From Spirosoma sp. (GTDB taxonomy: Bacteria; Bacteroidota; Bacteroidia; Cytophagales; Spirosomataceae): a DNA stretch of 6,849 nucleotides. The stretch spans positions 1 to 6,849 of the forward strand of contig JANXVQ010000673.1 of the NCBI GenBank assembly GCA_025351545.1, in the 5' to 3' direction. The notes under the pieces are model-generated. The model was not told the origin of the DNA. It made no database searches and saw only the letters and a program-made list of their open reading frames with translations. The stretch's first letter is position 1; each line of letters begins with the position of its first letter. A program made the position numbers and the translations under genes. This document shows, one piece after another, positions 1 through 5,607 of the stretch.

Positions 1-57
1 GTTCTCAAACCCGACACACTCGCGTCAGCCATTGCGTCGGGTTTGAGAACCCGACAC
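1..57. repeat. Interleaved inverted repeats at the window edge (REP-like)
   Basis: Bases 1-15 (GTTCTCAAACCCGAC) and 36-50 are perfect reverse complements, giving a 15-bp stem with a 20-base loop. The right arm also takes part in a second hairpin, 36-43 with 48-55 (GTCGGGTT/AACCCGAC, loop TGAG). The string AACCCGACAC occurs as a direct repeat at 8-17 and 48-57. Alternative overlapping stems of this kind are typical of extragenic palindromic repeats. The block lies just past the stop codon of the minus-strand DUF1080 gene, so it could also help end that transcript, although no T-run follows the stem on that strand. It touches the window edge and may continue outside. The repeat structure is seen directly; the REP-like label is inference. 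Confidence 0.6.
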
Positions 58-78
58 CACCACTATTTTAGTTTTTAC

Positions 79-759
79 TTACAACTCCCGAATCTGCACG
101 TTTTTGTACCAGACGCGCTCTTTGGGGCTGTGGTTTTGAAACGCAATTTTGCCTTTGGCGTGGGGTGTGGCATAGGGCCAATTGGCGAATTTACTTTTAG
201 TGACTAAGGTTTTCCATTTTTCGGAACCGTATTCGTAATCGACCACTTTTTTGCCGTTCAGAAAATGTTCGACATGGTTTTTGTTGACCACAATGCGCCC
301 TTTATTCCACTCGCCGGGCACTTTGGTAATCGTAAAGTCCGACGGTGGTATCATATCATAGTCAGCACCAGTCATTTGAGTGTCTTTCAATTTGTAGGGT
401 TTTCCTTCGCTATCCAGATAACCTTTGTCGTCAATAACCTGATATTCAGGACCCGACATGTACGTCGATTTAATGTCGGGGCTGTCGGTTATTTTGTAAA
501 CGACGCCACTGTTGCTGCCTTTCGGAATTTTAAACTCGAACTCCAGTTCAAAGTTTTCGTATTCTTTGTCCGTTACGAGGTCGCCACCCGTACCGTCGGG
601 AGTCATAGCTCCGTCTTCAACATACCAACCCACAACGCCCTCTTTATGATAGCTATGCCAGCCTTTTATGGTTTTACCATCAAACAGTGATGTCCACTTG
701 GGGGGCGCTGCAAATGCTATTGCGCTGAGCAAAAGGCAGGGAATAATTAACTTTTTCAT
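79..759 (-). CDS. Secreted DUF1080 (3-keto-disaccharide hydrolase family) protein
   Basis: A 226-residue protein ending in TAA. Residues 1-18 form a signal peptide (MKK, a hydrophobic stretch, then AFAA), so it is exported to the periplasm or beyond; Cys8 sits too early and in the wrong context for a lipobox. The rest is one DUF1080 domain (PF06439, concanavalin-A-like beta-sandwich). Visible family hallmarks are LFDGKTIKGWHS (25-36), the GDLVTDKEYENFELEFEFK region with SNSGVVYK (59-89), GPEYQVIDDKG (103-113), the PGEWN...HVEHFLNGKKVVDYE segment (148-176) and the closing GKIAFQNHS...VWYKNVQIREL strands (203-226). The length is normal for a single-domain member. The family is linked to hydrolysis of 3-keto-glycosides and other carbohydrates, but the substrate cannot be told here. 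A terminator of the preceding gene ends about 30 bases upstream of the ATG. TACATTTA (786-779 on the minus strand) resembles a Bacteroidota -7 box with one mismatch, but no -33 partner is visible. Confidence 0.93.
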   Translation of the reverse strand: MKKLIIPCLLLSAIAFAAPPKWTSLFDGKTIKGWHSYHKEGVVGWYVEDGAMTPDGTGGDLVTDKEYENFELEFEFKIPKGSNSGVVYKITDSPDIKSTYMSGPEYQVIDDKGYLDSEGKPYKLKDTQMTGADYDMIPPSDFTITKVPGEWNKGRIVVNKNHVEHFLNGKKVVDYEYGSEKWKTLVTKSKFANWPYATPHAKGKIAFQNHSPKERVWYKNVQIREL

Positions 760-788
760 GTAGTTTGGAATTTTGGGTTAAATGTATA

Positions 789-849
789 AAAAAAGAGAAC
801 GTGGTTGATATAGCAATTCACAGGCTATACCAACCACGTTCTCTTTTTT
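789..849 (-). terminator. Intrinsic terminator hairpin after the disordered-protein gene
   Basis: Arms 789-814 and 824-849 pair over 26 bp with a 9-base loop (815-823) and one mismatch, A808 against C830. In minus-strand RNA that mismatch becomes a U·G wobble, so the stem is unbroken in the direction of transcription. The arms carry an A-tract and a T-tract at their outer ends, giving the U-run of an intrinsic terminator. It starts 12 bases past the stop codon of the 862-1845 gene. The A/T symmetry means it could work in both directions, but no plus-strand gene needs it. Confidence 0.85.
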
Positions 850-861
850 ATTCTATTCTGA

Positions 862-1845
862 TTAGGTCGCCATTTCACGAGCCGCCTGCGGATCATTGTA
901 TTTCCGATCTAACCCGTCTGTCGATTTCTGGTCGGAACGGTCCGGGCCTGAAATCATGTCCTGCGCTATAATGCTGCTTTCGTCGGCCATTTCACGAGGA
1001 AATTTCTGAGCTTCCTCAGCTTCTTCCGGGCGCTCGCCTGGCTGATTTTCGCCGACATCTTTAGCATTTACATCGTACGGATGCGCTGAGTCGCCGGTAT
1101 CGGGTTTGTCTTCCATGCCCTCATCGTCTGGCCCTGCGGCTAAACCCTCGTACTGAGTTCCTTTTACCGGTTCGCCCGATGCTATACCGGCTATTGCCGA
1201 CGTAAACGTGCTCAACGTCCGGTCATTTATTTCATGCGAACGGTTAGGCTGTTCCGGTTTCTGAATTTCGGGTACGGCTGGTTTTGGCGTACCGGGCAAT
1301 TCGGGAATTTCCGGGCCTGGTATCGGATTATACGGCGGTGTTTCAGGAATCCCCGGCATTGGTTGTGTTGGGTCAGGCACACCCGGCGTTGTCGGAATCA
1401 TATCACCGGCAGGAGTATGAATGAAACTCCATCCCCCAAATGAATTCGTTGGTGTGGTTCTAGTATCTGGCTCATCTTCAGAAGGTAAACCTGTGTTCAC
1501 CGTTGATCCTGCGTCTGGGTTGCCCGTGATCTCACCGACGGCAATTGGGTTGTCAGGCATAACCGATGGGTCGAACATTGTGCCCCCGCGCAGGGCTGCT
1601 TCTGAGTTTTCGTATTTCTTTTTATCGTCGCCCATTAAAGCCCGTTCTTCATCGCTACCCAACCGAATACGGGGCATATCGTCGGAGACATCAGATTCTG
1701 TATGACCGATAGAGACTAATTTGCCGTCTACCAACTTCACCATATTAGTTTCGGCCTGATCGGTACTGAACATCGTTTCAGCATGTTCGCTGGATACGGT
1801 ATCAGCCTGTCTGGCTCCATCGCTAAGATTCTCGTTGTTTTCCAT
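862..1845 (-). CDS. Hypothetical disordered, acidic, proline-rich protein
   Basis: I do not recognise this 327-residue protein. The ATG at 1845 (MENNENLSDG) was chosen over an in-frame TTG at 1884, because it is a normal start and a possible promoter box (1863-1870) overlaps the extra codons. It has no signal peptide, membrane segment or cysteine and only one Trp (139), so it is probably cytoplasmic. Residues 1-90 are polar and acidic. Residues 144-200 form a proline-rich tract of repeated Pro-x-x-Pro-like steps (for example PGIPETPPYNPIPGPEIPELPG). Residues 201-225 (TLSTFTSAIAGIASG) are the only stretch that might fold or form a helix. The tail to residue 327 is again rich in D, E, P, G and Q. 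The composition suggests an intrinsically disordered protein, perhaps stress-related or a scaffold, but that is a guess. It appears monocistronic, with a strong terminator directly downstream. The absence of stops over 327 codons and the sensible start and end support a real gene. Confidence 0.8.
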   Translation of the reverse strand: MENNENLSDGARQADTVSSEHAETMFSTDQAETNMVKLVDGKLVSIGHTESDVSDDMPRIRLGSDEERALMGDDKKKYENSEAALRGGTMFDPSVMPDNPIAVGEITGNPDAGSTVNTGLPSEDEPDTRTTPTNSFGGWSFIHTPAGDMIPTTPGVPDPTQPMPGIPETPPYNPIPGPEIPELPGTPKPAVPEIQKPEQPNRSHEINDRTLSTFTSAIAGIASGEPVKGTQYEGLAAGPDDEGMEDKPDTGDSAHPYDVNAKDVGENQPGERPEEAEEAQKFPREMADESSIIAQDMISGPDRSDQKSTDGLDRKYNDPQAAREMAT

Positions 1846-1862
1846 GATCGTTGTGAGTGTTT

Positions 1863-1893
1863 CAGGTCTATGAAGAACGATCAACAGGGCAAA
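1863..1893 (-). promoter_or_regulatory. Possible Bacteroidota-type promoter for the disordered-protein gene
   Basis: On the minus strand, TTTG (1893-1890) is followed after 19 bases by TAGACCTG (1870-1863). This partly fits the Bacteroidota primary sigma factor pattern TTTG-N19-TAnnTTTG, with two mismatches in the second box. The ATG at 1845 follows after 17 bases, leaving a short leader. The spacing is good but the -7 box is imperfect, so this is tentative. Confidence 0.3.
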
Positions 1894-1966
1894 AGGTTTT
1901 TATGCGATTAAGGTAGTCTGGCCTTTTCGCCCGGTTAGCCAATAATTAAAATGAGTGTCTGCCGGG

Positions 1967-4900
1967 TTATAAAAGTGCGGCAAATAAAATCTCGGCGGGG
2001 TGCAACGCTTTACGGCCTGTTCCATCTTTTATTTGATGGCGGCAACTGGTGCCTGCGGCTGAAATAATGGCATTTCCGGCCTTACGCACGGCTGGAAATA
2101 AGACCAACTCGCCAATTTGCATCGACAGATCGTAATGCTCCGTCTCGTAGCCGAATGAACCCGCCATGCCACAACATCCCGACGGAATCAGTTGCACGGT
2201 ATAATTTACTGGCAGTGAAAGTACTTTCTTTACCGGTGTCATAGACGAAAGGGCTTTTTGATGGCAGTGGCCGTGAACTTTCACCAGATGGGCTTCTGTC
2301 GTGAACAGACTCCGGTTAACGCGTCCGGCATCCGCTTCTCTGGCGAGCCACTCTTCAAATAGGAAAACGTTTTTGGCAATGCGTTGCGCATCGTCTCTCA
2401 ATTCGGCTGGAACGAGGTTCGGATATTCATCGCGGAAGGTTAAAATGGCCGAAGGTTCCAAACCAATCAAGGGCGTTTCATCGGTGATCAGGTCTTTGAG
2501 CAGCGTCACGTTGCGGATCGCGATTTCTTTCGCATCATCTACTAACCCTTTCGACAAATATGTCCGGCCACTTTCAACATGTTCAGGAATAGAAACTGCG
2601 TAACCTAATCGCTCAATCAACTGAATCGCTTTTTTTCCAACCTCTACATCGTTGTAGTTCGTGAATTCATCCGCAAAAAGCAGAATGGAACCCAGTTGCG
2701 GTTCAACCGAACTGGTGCGTGCCGATGGTGAGTAGTTGTTCCGTTTTTCCCGGCCTATTTGTTCATTCTCCTCTTTTTTCTGTTCCCACCACCATTTCCT
2801 CAGTGTTGTTCCGGCCAATTCCGGCATCGTGCGGTCGGGGTGGAAACCAACGGCGCGGTTTGCCAGTCGGCGAAGGGACTGGCTGTCGTAAATTGCGTTG
2901 TAAATCCAGGGGGCAAGGCTTGCCAGCCGCATCAGTTTAGTGAAATTTCCGACCAGCCGAGCCCGTAATGGAATCCCCGTTTCCCGATATTGCTGTTGCG
3001 TAAATTCGGCCTTCATGCGGGTCATATCTACGCTGGATGGGCATTCGGCTTTGCAGGCTTTGCAGGACAAACACAAGTCCAGCACATCTTTAACCGCTTC
3101 GTAATCTTGTTCCGTTGGCTTTTCGGTTCGGCTGTAAAAATGCCGTAAAATATTGGCCCGCGCCCGTGTGGTGTCGTGTTCAAGCCGGGTAGCCATGTAA
3201 CTGGGGCACATCGTTCCCCCCGAAATTTCGGTTTTTCGACAGTCGCCGGAGCCGGAACATTTTTCGGCCAGTTCCAGCAAACCGCCATCCTGCGAGAAGT
3301 CGAACACCGTTTTTGGTTGTGGAATCACCACGTCAGCTTCCGAACGAAGTGATTCGTTCATGGGGGGCGTGTTGACTATTTTGCCGGGGTTGAATGTGTT
3401 ATGCGGGTCCCAGAGGTCTTTTACATCTTTACATAATTGATAATTTTCTGGCCCGAGCATAAACGCAATGCATTCGCCCCGCAGGCGACCGTCGCCATGC
3501 TCGCCGGAGAGTGAACCGCCGTATTTTTTGACCAGCTGCGCTGTGTCCATGAGCAACGCCCGGAACTTGGCCCGTCCCTCCGACGATTTGAGGTTAATGA
3601 GTGGCAGTACATGAATTTCGCCCGCCCCGGCATGAGCCGAATATTCGAGTTTCAACCCGTGCTGCTCCCAGGCCATGCGGTCCAGTTCGTCGATGTAATC
3701 GGGCAAGTCGTGGACATCGACGGCTGTATCTTCAATGACATTCGCCGGTTTGTCGGCGCCGGGAATGTTGTACATTATACTCAAACCCGCTTTGCGCAAT
3801 GCCCAGGGTTTCTGGGTATCAGTATCGAATAGGGTAGGGTAGGCGTATCCCAGGTCTTTCTGGCGCAGGGCCGTTACGAAATCAGCCGCTTTTTTGTTGA
3901 CACCTTCCGCTGTTTCGTCAAAAAACTCAACCATTAAAATAGCCTTCGGATCGCCTTCTACAAACGTTCGGTTTTTGGCTTGCTCGATGTTGGTTTTGGT
4001 CAGTTGCAGGATATAATCGTCCACCAATTCTGAGGCTGAACATCCATGTGCCAACGCTACCAAATTGGCTTCGAGCGATTGGCGGATGGTTGCAAAGTGA
4101 CCACAGACTAAAGCCGTTTCTTTTGGCGGCAATGGCAATAAATTCAGTTTTGCTTCGGTGATAAAGCACAGCGTACCTTCTGAACCCGCGATTAGATGGG
4201 CGAAGTTGAATAGCCCCCCCGCTCCCAAAGGGAGAACCTCCTGGGCCGACATACTCCCCATTTGGGGGCGGGGGGGGCTGAAAAAGTCGACCATCGCATC
4301 CAGCGCGTAGCCTGTATTTCGGCGGGTAACGGTTGGTTTTGGATACCCTTCGCGGATGTGTTGCTGAACGGTTGGTTTTGATAGCCAGTCGCGAAACTGT
4401 ACGTAGAGTCGTTGTTCCAGTGGACTCACGACGTTTTCGCCCCGGCATTTGGCATCGAATTGTTCACGGGTGAGTGGGCCGAACGTCACTTCGGCACCGT
4501 CGCTCAATACGGCCCGAACTTCGAGCAGATGGTTGCGGGTAGTGCCCCAGATGATAGAGTGCAGACCACAGGAGTTATTGCCAATCATGCCGCCAATCAT
4601 AGCCCTGCTGGCCGTAGACGTTTCAGGTCCGAACAGCAGGCCGTGGGGTTTCAGAAACGCATTTAAATCGTCGCGAATAACGCCCGGCTGAACGCGTATC
4701 CATTGTTCAGCGGCATTGATATCCAGAATCTTACCGAAATATTTAGAGATGTCGACAACAATGCCGCTCCCCACAACTTGCCCCGCTAATGATGTTCCGG
4801 CGGCACGAGGAATCAAGCCTAATTCATATTGTTGAGCAAACCGCAATAGTTTTTTTATGTCGGCCACGGATCTGGGTAATGCCACCGCTATTGGCATTTC

Positions 4901-5032
4901 CTGATAGACAGACGCATCGGTGGAGTACAGTATCCGCTGGGCTGTGTGTTCAGGTGAGTTATCGAAATATAGTTCGCCTTCGAAGGAAGGCAACAAGCTG
5001 GCAAAAGGCGGTTTTTGAGTCAGGAAGAACAT
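1967..5032 (-). CDS. FAD-binding and (Fe-S)-binding D-2-hydroxyacid dehydrogenase (YdiJ-like)
   Basis: This 1021-residue fusion resembles GlcD/Dld joined to GlpC and is close to the length of E. coli YdiJ. Such enzymes oxidise a D-2-hydroxyacid (D-lactate or D-2-hydroxyglutarate) and pass electrons via Fe-S clusters, probably to quinone at the inner face of the membrane; the exact substrate is not readable here. The FAD domain (about 45-300) shows PRAAGTSLAGQ (75-85), GGMIGNNSCG (147-156) and GSEGTL (283-288). The FAD-oxidase C-terminal domain (about 305-555) has HAGAGEIH with likely metal ligands His467 and His474, plus SGEHGDGRLRG (509-519). The Fe-S domain has Cys592, 598, 609 and Cys654, 657, 660, 664. 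The C-terminal region keeps one CCG motif (953-955) with HGHCHQ (920-925); the equivalent first motif reads ESG (820-822). Residues about 251-273 are a proline/glycine-rich insert encoded by a palindromic element. Residues 751-779 are a charged linker. There is no signal peptide. The start is the only ATG upstream of the conserved FEGELYF region. Confidence 0.93.
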   Translation of the reverse strand: MFFLTQKPPFASLLPSFEGELYFDNSPEHTAQRILYSTDASVYQEMPIAVALPRSVADIKKLLRFAQQYELGLIPRAAGTSLAGQVVGSGIVVDISKYFGKILDINAAEQWIRVQPGVIRDDLNAFLKPHGLLFGPETSTASRAMIGGMIGNNSCGLHSIIWGTTRNHLLEVRAVLSDGAEVTFGPLTREQFDAKCRGENVVSPLEQRLYVQFRDWLSKPTVQQHIREGYPKPTVTRRNTGYALDAMVDFFSPPRPQMGSMSAQEVLPLGAGGLFNFAHLIAGSEGTLCFITEAKLNLLPLPPKETALVCGHFATIRQSLEANLVALAHGCSASELVDDYILQLTKTNIEQAKNRTFVEGDPKAILMVEFFDETAEGVNKKAADFVTALRQKDLGYAYPTLFDTDTQKPWALRKAGLSIMYNIPGADKPANVIEDTAVDVHDLPDYIDELDRMAWEQHGLKLEYSAHAGAGEIHVLPLINLKSSEGRAKFRALLMDTAQLVKKYGGSLSGEHGDGRLRGECIAFMLGPENYQLCKDVKDLWDPHNTFNPGKIVNTPPMNESLRSEADVVIPQPKTVFDFSQDGGLLELAEKCSGSGDCRKTEISGGTMCPSYMATRLEHDTTRARANILRHFYSRTEKPTEQDYEAVKDVLDLCLSCKACKAECPSSVDMTRMKAEFTQQQYRETGIPLRARLVGNFTKLMRLASLAPWIYNAIYDSQSLRRLANRAVGFHPDRTMPELAGTTLRKWWWEQKKEENEQIGREKRNNYSPSARTSSVEPQLGSILLFADEFTNYNDVEVGKKAIQLIERLGYAVSIPEHVESGRTYLSKGLVDDAKEIAIRNVTLLKDLITDETPLIGLEPSAILTFRDEYPNLVPAELRDDAQRIAKNVFLFEEWLAREADAGRVNRSLFTTEAHLVKVHGHCHQKALSSMTPVKKVLSLPVNYTVQLIPSGCCGMAGSFGYETEHYDLSMQIGELVLFPAVRKAGNAIISAAGTSCRHQIKDGTGRKALHPAEILFAALL
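4212..4279. repeat. GC-rich palindromic element inserted in the dehydrogenase frame
   Basis: AGCCCCCCCGCTCCCAAA at 4212-4229 is nearly matched by the reverse complement of the segment ending at 4279 (AG, eight C, GCCCCCAAA). The outer arms therefore form a large imperfect stem with runs of seven C against eight G. Each arm holds its own small hairpin: CTCCC-AAA-GGGAG (4222-4234), and CCCCA-TT-TGGGG (4256-4267). The block encodes about 23 residues rich in P, G, S and M, between the conserved DAMVDF (245-250) and FNFAHLIAGSEGT segments. In related enzymes as I remember them, these segments lie closer together. The structure resembles coding-compatible palindromic elements such as the Rickettsia palindromic elements; that comparison is inference. 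Confidence 0.65.
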
Positions 5033-5036
5033 AATT

Positions 5037-5044
5037 CAAAGATA
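5037..5044 (-). promoter_or_regulatory. Exact TAnnTTTG box just before the dehydrogenase start
   Basis: The minus strand reads TATCTTTG from 5044 to 5037, an exact match to the Bacteroidota -7 consensus TAnnTTTG, only four bases before the ATG at 5032. If it is used, transcription would start at or next to the start codon, giving a leaderless or nearly leaderless mRNA. No convincing TTTG box lies about 19 bases upstream, so it may be a chance match. Confidence 0.3.
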
Positions 5045-5184
5045 CAAAGAAACTGATGTTACTGGCGTAGAACCAGTTTGTAAGCTCTCCAGACAAAGAG
5101 TCCTAATCAGTAGGAGTAGCGAGATAAGTAGTAGGGGTATCGTCCAAATATAACAGAAAACGCGTCGTCATTTTATGGTAGATA

Positions 5185-5532
5185 CTACCCTTTATCCAGC
5201 GCCCGCTTTAACAATCCGCCAATAAAACTGCCGATAAACGACAGAATCATGGAGCCGTAGAGACCAAAATTCTCAACGTCACGGTCGGCGGGGCCGTCGG
5301 GTATGGGAACGAAAATTATATAGCCGAGCCAGATAAAAGTAGCTTGGGAAACGGCAAGAAACCAGCCCTTGCGTGGTTCCAGAAAACCCAACCCCGTGGC
5401 TAAAGCCGTAGCCGCAAAATAGGGGAGGTGAATGGCCGGGGCAATTTTGATACAGAATAAAATCGTCGCGCTACTGATGAGCGTCAACCCCAGGTTGATT
5501 AGTAATCGACGGTCGAAGAATGACGTATTCAT
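5185..5532 (-). CDS. Small four-helix integral membrane protein, function unknown
   Basis: A 115-residue protein ending in TAG, not recognised as a named family. Likely membrane helices are residues 10-32, 35-51, 57-77 and 90-108, separated by short loops; one contains EPRKGW (52-57) and another is the acidic PDGPADRDVEN (78-88). The chain ends in a basic KRALDKG tail. The start ATG at 5532 was chosen because the longer in-frame ATG at 5604 lies inside the outer arm of a long hairpin, and the 24 extra codons would simply translate both hairpin arms. The hairpin ends four bases before the chosen ATG, leaving no room for a separate promoter unless it overlaps the hairpin or the upstream gene. 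It may therefore depend on read-through from upstream, or the mRNA may begin within the hairpin. A role in transport or membrane organisation cannot be specified. Confidence 0.75.
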   Translation of the reverse strand: MNTSFFDRRLLINLGLTLISSATILFCIKIAPAIHLPYFAATALATGLGFLEPRKGWFLAVSQATFIWLGYIIFVPIPDGPADRDVENFGLYGSMILSFIGSFIGGLLKRALDKG

Positions 5533-5535
5533 AGT

Positions 5536-5605
5536 AATGAAAAAAGTAGAATGCCCAATGGATAGTTCCTGCGAATTATTCATTGGGCATTCTACTTTTT
5601 TCATT
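5536..5605. terminator. Very long A/T-flanked hairpin between DUF4097 gene and membrane protein
   Basis: Arms 5536-5568 and 5573-5605 pair over 33 bp with a 4-base loop (5569-5572). The only two non-Watson-Crick positions are G5561/T5580 and G5565/T5576. The outer ends are A-rich on the left and T-rich on the right, so it can act as a terminator in either direction. It begins three bases past the TAA of the DUF4097 gene and ends four bases before the next ATG. The two mismatches are G·U wobbles in plus-strand RNA and A·C mismatches in minus-strand RNA, but the stem is strong either way. Its most likely role is to terminate the DUF4097 transcript. Confidence 0.75.
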
Positions 5606-5607
5606 CG

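Noticed and set aside
1..57. CRISPR array
   Set aside because: Only one pair of inverted arms and one 10-base direct repeat are present, with no regular spacers and no cas genes.
265..690. Plus-strand open frame opposite the DUF1080 gene
   Set aside because: It lies wholly within a well-supported minus-strand gene and its product shows no domain; it is an antisense shadow.
1421..1705. Plus-strand open frame opposite the disordered-protein gene
   Set aside because: No recognisable features and no promoter or terminator of its own; explained by the codon composition of the minus-strand gene.
1843..1884. TTG start at 1884 for the disordered protein
   Set aside because: Adds 13 residues with no supporting motif; the ATG at 1845 is a better start and a possible -7 box falls between them.
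3927..4448. 173-codon minus-strand frame inside the dehydrogenase gene
   Set aside because: Out of frame with the conserved FAD domain, basic low-complexity product, no family resemblance.
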